The notes under the pieces were generated by a model, which ran no database searches, had not been told where the DNA came from, and saw nothing but the letters and a program-made list of their open reading frames with translations. Positions 11,390 through 23,333 of a DNA stretch of 64,000 bases are shown here, piece after piece. The translations under genes were made by a program, and so were the position numbers. Numbering within the stretch: position 1 is the stretch's first letter; every line of letters begins with the position of its first letter. This DNA comes from Hygrocybe punicea. Lineage: Eukaryota > Basidiomycota > Agaricomycetes > Agaricales > Hygrophoraceae. The DNA lies in assembly GCA_963556145.1 (NCBI GenBank), contig OY744473.1, forward strand, positions 4,154,001-4,218,000. Reading direction: 5' to 3'.

Positions 11390-11932
11390 GGCCGTCTGAC
11401 CTTTCGTGACTCGGAACTGTCATGATAGCGTTTACAAAGCTGTATTGACGAGTCACTGACAGCAACTACATGTGTGATGAGCTAAGGATTTACATTATTC
11501 ACTCAACCAGCTCGCCTTTTACCACTACATTTTCTGCGCGACGATTTTCGTCTTATTTTACCAACGCGGGTGACACCTCTGCACCGCAGAGTCAGGCCTA
11601 GTAAGGCCCTGAAGGACAAGTTCGGCGAAAACGGTCTCTGTGCACGGATGATGAGCCAAATTTGGTATCGAGTTGTGGGACTATGGCAGGGACGGGGGTT
11701 GATGATGTGGCGGCCGGTGGGCGTCGAGGATCAGTTTATTCTACAGATTACAATATTAATTCTCTTGAACTGAGCATAATAAAAAGGTTGCCGGGAACTG
11801 GCGCTGCAAATTATTGATTATGTAATATTGAGGATAACGTCCGAATTCGGACTACACTATGCTCCCCTTTATTGTCTTTGTGACTTTGTCGTCTTCAACC
11901 GTATCGACATATCGACCTTACATCTCACCGCC
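11390..11932. promoter_or_regulatory. divergent promoter region
   Basis: About 540 bp between the phosphatase (minus) and the MYND gene (plus). No ORF here resembles a protein; both promoters must lie within it. Confidence 0.35.
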
Positions 11933-13310
11933 ATGGATACAAGTGCGTGGGTTGCTTCAGCTTTCGGCGACTTGCCATAGTGAGAATCCACCATCGAAGC
12001 ATTTATTATATTTACCAATGACAGTCGTTATTAGCTTCAATCCCATGATGATGATCAACACCTCTGGGACGTGTGCTACCACCAAGCTGATCCAATGTCG
12101 TAGCTTCGGTATATCAATGAACGATGTATCAAACAAGTTTCGAAAACCTCCTGAAGCGGCGCCAGACTTGGGCAGGGACGACTTCTTGGCCAGAAAGAAG
12201 ATCCTGGGTCAAGTGAGCAAGTGGTGCTACGACAACAGGGAAAAGCCCGAGATGATATACAAAAACCAGTGGGCGCCGATCATGTACCTGTATGAGGTGT
12301 GTGTCGCGATCTGAGCCTTTTATTTTATTTATTCAACCCGCAGCTTATACATCGCGTTCTGTAGATTGTGAAGGCATCTGCAAAGCGTGAGGTGATAATC
12401 TTTTGTGTTTATTAAAAAACAAATTGTCTGAGACGCGGATAGCGCGATTGGGGACATCTAATCTTTACAGACTTGACTCTCACGCGATTTCTGCTGGTCA
12501 TGGTGTTCCCTTCCACCTGTGGTGAGCCAACTATTTTTCATGGCAGAGGTTATCTCTATATCGGAATCGTTTCCCTGCAGATTGTGGCAACTTTTCACAT
12601 CACGACTATGAAGCTCTCACCAAGTACCAGGCCGACCGCTTCATGTCGTTGCTGAAGTATCTTCACCACGAGGAAGCCAAACCAAATTGGTCCGCTGGCG
12701 CAACTTCACCACTTCGTTATTTTGTTCTTGTCTGATTAGCGCATATTTATTTTTCAGGGTTCGTGCAACGTACGCAACGCAATCCCACGAATATGAGGTG
12801 GATCCTGTTTTCCTCTCTAGCCAAGATCCACCTTCGACTACCAAAAGCGTGAACGCAAAGTTCCCACTCATTCTACATGTCACGCCCGATTCATTCGTCC
12901 CGTCGCTCTTGACTAGCGATCTCGAGAAAATCGATAATCTCCTTGCACAAGGGGGTAAAACAAAGCCAATCCCGCAAAGCGTGAGAGACGAAGTAACGGG
13001 AGGCAAGGAGGTGAGGCCGGAAGTCAGTTCTGCATGGACGCGGAGTAGTCCGCGACAGTGTGCGTATTGTGAGGAGCATGGGGAGAAGAAATTAAGTTTG
13101 TGCTCGAGGTCCGTTTGATCTCACTTCCACCTATCTACTGAAGATCCTAGTCTTTATTGTGTTTTTCAGGTGTAAATTAGTTCAATACTGTGGACGCGAA
13201 TGGTCAGTGGGTTATTTATATTTTCAAGCGCTCATCCTCACGATGCTCTTGTCGTCAACAGCCAGAGGCTTGCGTGGCCTACGCACAAGCTCGTCTGCAA
13301 GAAAGCGTGA
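11933..13310 (+). CDS. MYND-type zinc-finger protein
   Basis: The start ATG lies in a good context (caccgccATGG). Several small exons follow. Recognisable blocks are KKILGQVSKWCYDNREKPEM, DYEALTKYQADRFMSLLKYL, and an exon running from RATYATQSHEYEVDPVF to the finger. The C-terminus is a MYND finger: CAYC, then CSRC, then CKLVQYCGREC, then HKLVC, with the cysteines and histidine in the usual C-x2-C...C-x2-C...C-x3-C...H-x3-C order. It is built from three exons and followed by a stop at 13310. MYND fingers bind short Pro-rich peptides. Exon borders before 12700 are uncertain, and one intron appears to use a GTCCGC donor. Function is otherwise unknown. Confidence 0.65.
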
Positions 13311-13474
13311 GTGTGTGTGGGGTATTAATATTGTACTGGCCCGACTGTTTGTATGACTACCGTGAACAAAAAACATAATATTCGACGGAACAATGGAGTA
13401 TGGTTTAGAATTACCAAAAGAAGACCATAAAATTTTCTGCATGGCCGCACTGCACAATCCAGGTGGTGTACTCC

Positions 13475-14115
13475 ATGGCTGATTTGACTGTTCTGCTCGT
13501 TTCGCCCGCACCGATTCCAGGTTATTCTCTCGACTCTCCAAGTTTCAATTTCACCCGTCGTAATGCAGTCAGCCGCCCACCGTCCCCGACAATGGTCACC
13601 CTCGAAATAGCCCCTTCACCTTCACCTTCTCCAGTTATTTCTCGAGACTCTTCCCTGCTCTCACCGCCCACTAATACCTGGAGGTCACAGCCCAGATATC
13701 CGTCGGCCCCGGATCGTCCAGCGTCTGCTCCACCGACCTGCTCGTCCCTTTACGAAGCAGGCGACTTCCAGCCCACAAGCTCCCGAGCAAGGTTTAATTT
13801 CAGTCCTACCATCAAAGGAGGGGAGCTCATTCGCCCACCACCTCCACTCTGTACGTATCGCCTTCCACCGTCTCACATGGTGGTCTTAAAATTAAAAAAA
13901 AATGTCCCGCAGTTCGTCCTACGACTTTTTGGCGCAGGACGAGACGCTCCGGGGTGACCGCCCCTTCGTATTCTCCCTCTTCGCACCTCATTCGCCGCTC
14001 TACATTCATTGCTGCGGGCCTCTCCTTTGAATACCCTGTTGCTGATCTGTCAGCGCTGGGTGTCGAGTCCCGTATCGGAATCCTTCAGCTCCCGCCAGAC
14101 CAGGATCTGCAATGA
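13475..14115 (+). CDS. unknown Pro/Ser-rich protein, 192 residues
   Basis: Two exons (13475-13850 and 13913-14115), split by a GTACGT...CAG intron, give 192 residues in frame. The start lies in ctccATGGCT. The N-terminal two thirds is Pro/Ser-rich (many SP pairs, possible phosphosites). The C-terminus is more ordered: FWRRTRRSGV, RRSTFIAAGLSFEY, and GVESRIGILQLPPDQDLQ. I do not recognise the family. The TGA stop overlaps the ATG of the next gene in the sequence ATGA at 14112-14115. Confidence 0.6.
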
Positions 14116-16220
14116 CCTTTGTACACATGAAGGGCAATTCTGTCGTGCTCGTCACCTTGGGACTTGTTCTGGCAGGAGCAGGGCACCCAAATGCTCGAGC
14201 CATTCTCGCTGATGAAGCGTCAGCCACGCCCACGCCCACGCCCATTTCTCACCCCGACATCAATTACCGACAGGAACAACCGACATTTTTATCGTCAGTT
14301 ACTGCAACCTTGAGCTACGACTACTGGTGGCCGTATCCGCCAGGGGGCGTCTTCGCCTCTGCCACAACGTCGTCCCCCTCGCTATCAACTCTGACGGACT
14401 CCGTATCTGTGTCAGACGATACCAGCACAACAAGTATGACCAGCACCAGCACCACCAGCAGCGACGCCACCGTAGTCTCTACGACTATGACAGACAACAT
14501 CCCTTCCTCTTCAACTTCCATCGTCCACATTTCTGCTCTCCCCCCAGCGAACTCCACCGCACCCTTGCCTGAGCAGCACAAACTGAAACCTCACTCCCTC
14601 AAATTGGTCTGGTTGGTACCTGTGTTTGCTGCCCTCGGTGTCATTCTGGGGTCATTGTCTGCATGGTTCTGCTATGGCTGTATCCTTGCTCGACGCGGAC
14701 CGCGCCCTCGTGCGAGTTCACTTGAACCTGGACCACCTTATATGGCGGACATCGATGACGACGACGACTATCATCGCAGTGCCAACACGGAGAAGGCCTC
14801 CTTCAATGCTGGTGATGCGGGGAGCCCGAGTAAACACTCTTTGCATAGCATCAGCTACGTGAAACATCGTTCGCGTACCGGAAACAGTTGGCTCGGTCGT
14901 GCGCGATACTCACGTTTTGTTGAATTGACGCCGAGTGGTGGTGGTAGTGCGGGAAAAGGAGATAGTTTTGCTTGGCCTGAGATTGGGCCAACATCTACGA
15001 TAGGATATCTCGAGCATGAACAAGATCCATTCCTTGTCCCATATTCTCGACGTCCTTCGACTCAGACCGCATGCACCAAATCCATCGTGCCCAAGACTCC
15101 ATTTTCATCTCCTTCAGCCAGCTCACTCGACCCGCTCTCACTCCTCGACCTCGACGAATGCGATGAGGAGGATCCAGTGCCGTATGAATCTTTGCGACAT
15201 AAATCTATAAGGCGGGGTATTCTCGATCGACTGAAATTCGGGACCTTTCGCCAGGCCGGTCCTTCGTCACACCCCGAGCTGGAGCGTGGAGACTCTGGAT
15301 CGGTGCGAAAACAAGGTGGGATGTCGTCATCGTTCAGGCGTACTCGAACCATGCATGGTCGCGGCGATTCTGATTTTCGATTGGACGAGGTGAGGGCGCC
15401 AGAGAGATTGTATGTATGCGCGGACTCGCCCAGGAAGACGAGGGATGTGGTGAGACGGACGGGTGATGAGACGGAATGGGTCGCAGGGAGTGGATTCAGG
15501 ATTGTAGAAGAGCATTTGGACGCCATCAAACAGCAAGTACGAGGGGGAAATGGGGAGGACGACGCTATAACGATGTCGAGGCAGAGCGACAGGTATTCTC
15601 CATCCAAGAAATCTCTCTTTGGAATTGGGCCGGCTCGAAATGATAGTTACACCCACCTGCCTGTCCGCAAGGCTCCGTTGAAAACGGGTACAGCAAAGGC
15701 TATACGCACGCCAAGAGGCCTGAACCGCGTCGATTCTTCCGTCCTCCCGCTCAGCCCGACGCAGATCACGTCTCCGCCATTGGAATCCAAGCTTTTCTTC
15801 ACTCCCATACTGCAGCCAAGTGGCAGTATGCAGATGGGAATCCGGGGGAATGCGTCGGAACCATCTAATAGAACTAGAGTCAAGGGAGGAAACTCTTGTG
15901 GATTGCCGCGTATCTTGTCCGACGATGGCCCGCTGCATAAGAATCGCAAGTCCAAACCCCAACCTGACAAGGACGCGCCGCTGCCCGCTACGCCACCTCG
16001 CCGAACGAAGCAGTCATACACCAGTGTCACGAATAGCCGAAGGGGTCATAATCCGCATGTGGTTCGCGGGACGCCTGCAGAGCGATTTGCGGCCCGCCGA
16101 GCCGCGTTGACAAAAGTGGAGGAGATCATTACGCGGAGCTGGAGTGAGCGGGAACTGAGCCCCACGATGTCTGGAGGTACAGAAGGAAGGATTGCGGATG
16201 TCCAGGATGGTAATGCGTAG
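14112..16220 (+). CDS. single-pass membrane protein with Ser/Thr-rich ectodomain
   Basis: One exon of up to 702 residues. A signal peptide follows the second ATG (14127: MKGNSVVLVTLGLVLAG). An extracellular segment of about 140 residues is rich in Ser/Thr (likely O-mannosylated) and contains a YDYWWPYPPGG patch. The membrane helix (LVWLVPVFAALGVILGSLSAW) lies at about residues 169-189, followed by CYGC and a basic stop-transfer signal. The ~500-residue cytoplasmic tail is disordered, with an Asp run (DIDDDDDY) and many SP/TP sites. The layout resembles fungal cell-wall sensors of the Wsc/Mid2 kind, but there is no WSC domain, so a sensor role is a guess. The true start is more likely 14127 than 14112. 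Confidence 0.75.
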   Translation: MTFVHMKGNSVVLVTLGLVLAGAGHPNARAILADEASATPTPTPISHPDINYRQEQPTFLSSVTATLSYDYWWPYPPGGVFASATTSSPSLSTLTDSVSVSDDTSTTSMTSTSTTSSDATVVSTTMTDNIPSSSTSIVHISALPPANSTAPLPEQHKLKPHSLKLVWLVPVFAALGVILGSLSAWFCYGCILARRGPRPRASSLEPGPPYMADIDDDDDYHRSANTEKASFNAGDAGSPSKHSLHSISYVKHRSRTGNSWLGRARYSRFVELTPSGGGSAGKGDSFAWPEIGPTSTIGYLEHEQDPFLVPYSRRPSTQTACTKSIVPKTPFSSPSASSLDPLSLLDLDECDEEDPVPYESLRHKSIRRGILDRLKFGTFRQAGPSSHPELERGDSGSVRKQGGMSSSFRRTRTMHGRGDSDFRLDEVRAPERLYVCADSPRKTRDVVRRTGDETEWVAGSGFRIVEEHLDAIKQQVRGGNGEDDAITMSRQSDRYSPSKKSLFGIGPARNDSYTHLPVRKAPLKTGTAKAIRTPRGLNRVDSSVLPLSPTQITSPPLESKLFFTPILQPSGSMQMGIRGNASEPSNRTRVKGGNSCGLPRILSDDGPLHKNRKSKPQPDKDAPLPATPPRRTKQSYTSVTNSRRGHNPHVVRGTPAERFAARRAALTKVEEIITRSWSERELSPTMSGGTEGRIADVQDGNA

Positions 16221-16870
16221 AATCTGTGTTCATGTTATTAGTAAGACAGTCTAGTAGAAAACGTCTATGTCCATGATGCAGTTTACGTATTACAGGCAAT
16301 GTGAGGTATCAAAGAAATGAGTAATACCTTACTTACCACGGAATCCGGCAAACAGCAACGACGCAGCAAGAAGCACAGCTTCATCAGGCAGGTCCTCTGC
16401 GCCCATTGCAGTCTCACAAGCGCCGAGGAAGGTCAGCGAGGCCTTGGGCAGCGAGTGTTTCATAATTTCCTTGACTTTCAATCGAATACCTTTGTCGAGA
16501 GAAAGTCCGCTTTCCAGATTCCCTCAGGCTCAATCCGGGCTTCGATATTCTTGCTATCTGGCATACGTTGAAGCATAATCCTCTCACTTATACTCCGCGA
16601 ATGATACAAGGATGATATTTTTATTCACTCTGAAATTAATCCCAGAAAGTCTCCTTCGTGATAGACGCCAAAATCTATGGCACTAGGGAACCTTCATCGG
16701 CGACTCGGAAGCTTTGATCCTTCGACAAATTTCGTGTTTAGTGGTCGATACGCGAATTGATGGTATCAGGATAAAGCAATTAGCGAAATGGAGGAATACG
16801 GTGATCAGTTCGACGGGCAGAAGAGGACGTGGACTTTAGATCGAGTCAACCTCGATAGAGGCTTCGCTAA
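16221..16870. other. intergenic, no convincing gene
   Basis: Holds the 3' end of the membrane-protein gene. A plus-strand ORF at 16317-16571 has no recognisable features. Confidence 0.35.
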
Positions 16871-16873
16871 AGT

Positions 16874-17115
16874 TGACGGAGGCAGAATATGGATGTGTCC
16901 GAGTCCTGATCGTGGGTCTGAGTGGCAGCCTGGCACATTTTCAGTATCATGATCCAGGATTCAACGACAGCGTCATACATTGAGCGGGCATAGGAGAATG
17001 GTCTCACAAGGATCTTGTTTACCATGGCAGGCGAAATGAACAATATTAATGTGCCAGTCATCTGTCGTGAAATTTAGCTTGCTTCCGTAAACCACCCACC
17101 GAAACTCCAGCGACG
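16874..17115 (-). pseudogene. CHAT-domain (caspase-fold) relic
   Basis: On the minus strand one frame reads DDWHINIVHFACHGKQDP, the region of the catalytic histidine in CHAT domains (usually W-x-HFACHG-x-QDP). Another frame shortly after reads LKMCQAATQTHDQD, resembling the catalytic-cysteine region (SACQTATGDE). A stop and a frame change separate them, and both flanks are unrecognisable. CHAT proteins are caspase-like proteases that are numerous in Agaricomycetes. This looks like a decayed fragment of one. Confidence 0.5.
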
Positions 17116-17641
17116 GTTCCTGTGGCCTGAATTACCAAAGAAACTCAAGAGTGGACTGCGGCCAGTGAGACGTAGACGTTCCCAACTCGGTCTTCGCCCC
17201 ACTCAATGTGACTGTCTTCTCTGAACCAAATCCGAAGCTATCCAGCGAGTTCTTCAGCAGTTTTAGGTGTACTCTGAATCCTGAGGCCTGAGGATCCGGA
17301 CCTAAGGTGGACATTTGCAAAAAATGGGTGTTTTTGGTATGCTTCCATGGCCCGAAGTTACTGATTCCCATAGCTGCAGAGAATCTCATGGTGATCAGGT
17401 GTGCTACCCTGCTCTGGAAAAGGAATTGCCAACGACATACAGGGGACGCATATATTCTCAACTACCAGGAAGCGCATTAGATGGGGCATTACCTGGTTGA
17501 GCAGTAGCGACTCGGATAAGCCTTTCCTGGAGCTATGGACTCGGATGTGCGTGACTTCTAAGATGTGTGTATAAAAGAGCGAGCGCTCGCCAGTGTAAGT
17601 CCCCAGCAGATTTCTTCTAGCCTCGTACCAAATCCTTAATC
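17116..17641. other. intergenic; promoter of the small secreted protein
   Basis: No convincing ORF. A tataaaag stretch at about 17570-17577 lies about 70 bp upstream of the ATG at 17642 and may be its TATA box. Confidence 0.35.
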
Positions 17642-18931
17642 ATGCAATTCAAGTTGGCTTCGGCTCTCGTCGTTTCCCTCAGTATTGTTGTCTCTGCCGT
17701 GGCCGCTCCTGTGACGAACGCTCCAGGGGCTGGGTCTGAGGTATGCTCTGCTAAATCTCTCGTGCCCCAGTCCGTGCTTACCGTCTCGGCCTTCGATGCT
17801 TCTTAGTTGCAAGACAAGCAAAAAGTATGTTCCAACAACTGACTCATTTTCTTCACCCCCCCCCCGCCCCCTTGATACTTATGGTCGCGAAAGTCCCAGG
17901 GAACGGATCTATATAAGCCACGCATGGCGCGGGATGGAGAAACGAAAAAGGTGTGTTTCGGCCACTAACCCATTTCATTCTACTCACGGTCGCGAAGGCC
18001 CAGGGAACAGATATTGTATTTACATATGAGCCACTCAAGGTGCGGGATCATGGAACAATATTAATGTTCCAACTAACACATTTTCATTTCATTCCTTGAT
18101 ACTTGTGCTCGTGAAGGCCTAGGAACGGACATTTCCTTTACATACCCGCTGGCGGATAAAGAAATGAACAAGGTAGGTTCGGGCAACGCACAAGTCCCAC
18201 ACTTGCTTTGAGGTTGACGGTTAGATCATCCAGCGCCTCTCTCCGTATCAACAGATCGACTGCTACTCGTAATGACATCTGGGCAACAAAACAGTGGCAC
18301 CATATTTCCAAAGAGGGCATAGTTACTTGATATTCCGACCTCCACATTGCAACATGCTTAACTAGAGACACTCCTTGATAACTATGGCAAGCCACTTGAA
18401 TTTCCCATGCATTTTGCCCCGGAGGCTACGGAACCGGTTTATCATTCAGCGTAGTCACGGTGAAGAGCTTCGGGCGATCCGAGGATGTTGTGGATCGGTT
18501 TGTCGATGAAACTGACGATACCCGGGAGGGTCACCTTGAGGCGGACGAAGCCGTCAAGCAACGGCTACTTGTTGTCTACCGCAGCACCTAGCGGACTCAG
18601 TGTGGTTTGCCCTAAGCAGTTCATGAGCAGGGACGACGTTAGCTTGTCTGAAAGAGGGCAAGATGGCTCAATGAACTTTGCAGATGGCGCAGCTACTAGT
18701 ACTGTCAGGACCGTCACCTGTGCATACTATGGCAATGGACAAAATTCGTACATCACTAGGGTCTTAGTTCCTGACACGGAGAGAGCCTTGCGTATCAAAT
18801 ACTACTGCATGCATATGCATGAGTCAGAGGTAATCATCCTTTTGCAAAAATTCGATATTCGCCCGACCCTTTCAAGCATTCAGATACCGCCAAGTAATTA
18901 CAGGTCGGAGAAGACGAGATTGTATAAGTAG
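17642..18931 (+). CDS. small secreted protein with repeated exons (3' part unresolved)
   Basis: The ATG at 17642 opens a clear signal peptide (MQFKLASALVVSLSIVVSAVAAP) with a GTATGC...TTAG intron after GAGSE. Then come short phase-0 exons separated by similar introns. Three of them begin GTD (about 17900-17949, 18004-18054, 18122-18172; for example GTDISFTYPLADKEMNK) and look like copies of one exon-intron unit. Downstream, an ORF at 18485-18931 with YGNGQNSYITRVLVPD may hold the C-terminal part. I could not resolve the joins between 18173 and 18480, so the end is tentative. Function unknown; effector-like or wall-associated small secreted proteins have this form. Confidence 0.45.
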
Positions 18932-19078
18932 CAATACGAACGCAAAATAACGAAGGACAAAACGAAAGAAAAATAAAGAGAGAGGGGGGGGGGGAGCGTC
19001 GTCATCATAGAGTGCAAGAGGCGAACATGAGCGAGGGAAAGAAGAAGAAAAGAAAAAATAAGGAACGTGAAGGAGTCC
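18932..19078. repeat. purine-rich low-complexity stretch
   Basis: A/G-rich sequence with a run of ten G near 18987-18996 and many AAGAAA words. It lies in the 3' flank of the KIN1-like gene. Confidence 0.6.
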
Positions 19079-22000
19079 TCATAACTTGAGTTCCGTAAGC
19101 ACTCGTCGTGCTAACATCTGGTATTGCCATCCGTCACCACTTGCCCTCCGAAACTGGATTCCATGCAATGGCAGCCATGGTACCTAAAAAGCACGGGAAA
19201 AAAAAAAGAAAAGAAAAGAAAAGTCAGAAAACGTCGATAAACCACACAACAACAGCAAAAAAAGACTCACTTTCACTATATTGATTTCAAAACGTACGGA
19301 TAGGGTATTATGGCCCATACTCTCAAACAACTCCTGGTCAACTTCACCAGTAGGCATGGGTGACGCCGGCGGATTTGCGGGAGGAGCCGGAGCAGTAAAT
19401 TCGCGGGGTATCGGGGGTAAATTTTTTGGCTTGGAGGTTGGGGAAGGTGATGTTGTACTCTGGTCATCGAGCGAGGCGCTTGGCATCACCCCATTAACAT
19501 CCACAGGCATCCCGTTGTCTTCTGCTATAACAGTGTTGTGGGAAGAGACATTGAAGAATGAAGAGGAGCCGGAACGTGACGTAACGGGGACAGCCGTCGA
19601 CGGCCGACGAGGAAGGTCCCTGTCCTCCCTTTCCCGATCTTTGCCCTTGTCACGTTTGGGGAACGACAATTTTGACGCCTTCTTGACAATGGACGGTCGG
19701 TGGTCGGAGGAGCCGGACGTTGTCTGCTGGTGATGGATGGGTTGTAAAGAGGCGATATCGATAGACGGCATATGTATGCATTCAAACCCAGCCTTCATCT
19801 CTCTATACTGCACTTGCATACGATCGAGAACCCGCTTAATATCAGCCTTGATGACCGGGGGAGTCTTGGTCGATGTCGTCGCAACACTACGACCAACGCT
19901 TAATTGTCAACCTCTGATTATATCAAAATAATAAAGACAAAAACTTGCCTGAATAACCCCTTTAAGAACACAGGCTTGAAATCCTTCTCGCTCGTATGCC
20001 GCTCGTCCTCTTCTTTGAAATTCCCATCTTGTCCATTGACGGTAACATGAGGATGAGCGGTACGTGGCGGTTCATGATGACTCTTCGTTTCCTGCCCCTC
20101 CTCTTCCTCATCTGTCCGCGAAAACAACCGATCTGCCAAAGGCTTCTTAGGCGCGCTATACCCAGTAGAAGGTCGGCGAAGTCGCCCAATGGTACCAACA
20201 CCACTAGACAACAACGCAGCACCCGTGCTACTTCTCCGCTCGTGCCTTGCAGTTCGGCCTTGAGGATCCAAAATCGTCGCCGCTCGCCGATGCACGCCTC
20301 CAAAGATCTGACCGTGGTCTTTTGGAGTCGTAGGTTTTGCCGTTGGCGTTGGACTGCCAGACTTGTCCCCCTCCGCAACCTCTTCCAATTTGTTCTTCTC
20401 ACCCTCGGTCTCACCATTGACTTGGTTTTCCTTTTCCCCACCCGGATGATCATCTCTTGACGGCCTGGGAGAGAGCCCACCCAACATCACCCCCCTCTTG
20501 ATAGTCCCATGTCTCTTACCATCATCACTCCTCCCAACCAACAAGCTCCCAAACTTTCTCACGAGCGTAGCACCAGCAGACACGGAATGTGAAATCGGCG
20601 ACGTCAGGGTAGAGGCTTTTTCCCCCTCCTTCAACTTCTCCTTATCGTCCTCCCCTTCCAGCATATTATCTTCTTCCTTCTCAGGCTTCTCTTCAAATGT
20701 GCCAAGCTCCGGACCCGCAGTTTTCGGCGGCTCCCGGTAATGCGAGTTCACCCCATTCGGGCCGGGGCCCGTCTCGCCTCCACCACCACCACCAAACATC
20801 CCGCCCCAACCCCTCAACACCGTCGGTCTCTGACTCAAACTATGACTCCTCTTATGTGTAGATGCAGGGGGAGCCCGCGGTAGCGCCGTCGCCTCCGCGG
20901 ATAAAGCATTCGGCTGCTGCGGCGTCGTCCCACTAATCGGGCTCTCAGCCATCTCCGTCGGTTTCGACAGTGTGAGTGGCAGCCCTGCGTCTCTCGGCCT
21001 AGGTTGCGCGTGCACTTGGAAGTTAGGCGACGTCGGTGACGGCGAAGCTTGCGCCGCATCATAGGACATGCCCGAGTAATGCGACGTCTCGGGGGCAGGC
21101 AGCCTCGGCAGTGGCATGCCGTAGTCTGCCTTGCCCGGGATAAGGTCCTTTTTGGTGGTGGGAGTGACGGTGGTGGTGGTGGCGGGCGAGTGGGGCGGCG
21201 GTTTGGCGGGCGAATATGCTGTGGGAGAGATGGCGCTATCCGTGGATGGCTTACGGTCTTGCAGGGAAAACTGCGAACTGGCGAAATGACCCGGCCCATA
21301 TACGCGCTCGCGTTCGAGCTTTTCGCGAGCAAGGTAATACATAGAAATCAAAGGGTGGAATCCGCGCGTCGGATCCAAAGTCTGGTCCGTCAGCGTCGTG
21401 TGAGACAGGTGAGACTGTGAGTTCGGTGGGGAATTGGAGAGGGGTGATCCCGGTGGCGAAGACGCTGGAGAAAACAGTTTCCTGCGATAAAAGTCGAAAC
21501 CCGAGAATCTCTTCGATTTCTGTTTGATCGGGGTGGCATCTGTCTTTTGCAGAGTTGAAGAGCCGTCCAGGGAAATCGCTAGCGAAGAGTTGGAGAAGGA
21601 TTCTCCCCAGTTCCCACCGTGTGTTGCGATTCCGTTCCGCCCAAATGTTCTGCGTTCCAAAGCCTGCACGGCACGGACATATGAGTCCGATTCGATCACC
21701 TGAATGAGCCTTTTCTCGATGTCTTCCTCTGAACCAAATTCAAAGCCCTTCATGCCCCGGATCACCTGTCGATCGAGTTCGTCTGCGCGCAGCGGTTCAC
21801 GGTGGAGTAGATGAGCTTCAGGGGGTCCACTGAATCCACGGACCATCCACGAATGGCTGAGGACCTCCGATAACGAGGCACGAACAGCAGGATTTGTGAC
21901 CAGCATGCGTGATAAGAGGTGTTTACATTCTTTTTGGAACGGTTAACTTATGAAAAGATCAATATCTGTGAAAGAGTAGACGCATACCTGCACTAAGCCA

Positions 22001-23333
22001 AACTGGATATTCAACTAGGCCCCGCTTGATTTTTGCGTGCAGAGCGGGCATGCTCTGATCGTCAAATGGAACTTTGCCGCATACAAGGACGTACAAGACG
22101 ACTCCGAAACTCCAAACGTCGACCTCGGGACCTGTATAAACCTTGGCATTCAGCAGTTCTGGAGCAGCAAAGTATAATGAGCCGCAAAATGTCGAGAGGT
22201 GTGCGATCGGATCATATAGATTGGAGAGCCCAAAGTCGATTATCTTGATATTGCCAGTCTGGGAGATGAGGATGTTTTCGATCTTGAGATCTGGGTGGAG
22301 GTGAGTGAAAATGTCGCGATATGATCAGATATGCATTTTGGGTAGTATATGCATGTCCGTGCCCAACCACAACCAAGACGAACGAGGGAAAACAAGGACT
22401 GACCCCGATGAATGACATTATTCCGATGACAATACTCCAGCGCACTCCCAATCTGCCTTGCGAATTTCCTTGCGACCCGTTCTCTCAAGCGTCCGTGGCT
22501 GATGATGAAATCGAGCATCTGTCCGCCATTGACGTATTCGAAGACCATGTAGTAGTGGTGTTGATGGATGATCATTTCGCGCATTCCGCAGATGTAAGGG
22601 TGGTGGAGGAGAAGAGAGAGAGCGGCTTCGCGCAGGGTGCGAATTTCCTTGGAGACGTCTTTTGTAGCCTGCTTGGCGAGTGCTTCCTGATAGCTGCTGC
22701 TGCTCTCTGTATGGGCCGCTGATGGTGGCGCAGGGTTTACGCGGGGAAGGATTTTGACAGCGAACTGGATTTGTTTCAAATGTCAGGTTGAACGGTCGTG
22801 TGATCGAGGAATTGGGTACTCACCTTCTCCCCCGTGACGTTGTGAACGGCCAGTTTGACCTTTCCCATGCTGCCAGCACCGAGGACTTTGCTAAGAGTGT
22901 AGTCGCCCAGGATCTTGTTAGAGCTGCGGCCGCTTTTCCCAGTGCCATCACGACGTCTCGTGGCTTGAGCATCGTCAGGGTGGCCCCGTTCACGATCTGA
23001 GGAAGGGTTGGTCCCATGCGCACTACGACCTGTGCCTGGGACAGCTCCCGCTGCAGTAAGGTTGAGGTTATAAGCCTGAGGAGGCATGGATAATGGGCGT
23101 GCAGGCGAAGGAAGAGGGCGGGGAAGACGAGGTTGGGTTGTCGCCGTTGTTGTCGTCGTTGGCATATTGAGCAGCTGTGAAATCTCTGTCGGTGTACGGT
23201 GAGCTGATTTGGGTAGTGGCAAGTCGTATTCTTGACGTTGGATGGCTGCAGGGAACTGGCTATGCACTGCGCCGGAGAACGAGTCAGAGTAAGTTGTCGC
23301 TGGCTGCTGATGATTAGGAATCGAGGCGAGCAT
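19079..23333 (-). CDS. KIN1: KIN1/MARK-type Ser/Thr protein kinase
   Basis: A multi-exon gene of more than 1000 residues. After a disordered N-terminus comes the kinase domain: glycine loop [15 protein letters not shown] lysine, [12 protein letters not shown] hinge, [17 protein letters not shown], and the T-loop [11 protein letters not shown] long Ser/Pro-rich linker follows. The last exon (19183-19079) carries the KA1-type end [13 protein letters not shown], then RVLTELKL. This architecture defines fungal Kin1/Kin2, membrane-associated kinases that act in polarity, exocytosis and cytokinesis. Introns before DLK, before AECKHLL and before KA1 are clear. The intron 19887-19948 has a GC donor (GCAAGT). 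The chosen ATG (23333) is the first in frame after a stop-free upstream stretch; a short upstream exon is possible. Confidence 0.92.

Noticed and set aside
15062..15962. Minus-strand ORFs of 181 and 211 codons inside the membrane-protein gene
   Set aside because: Mirror frames of a long coding exon; no domain, start context or splice signals.
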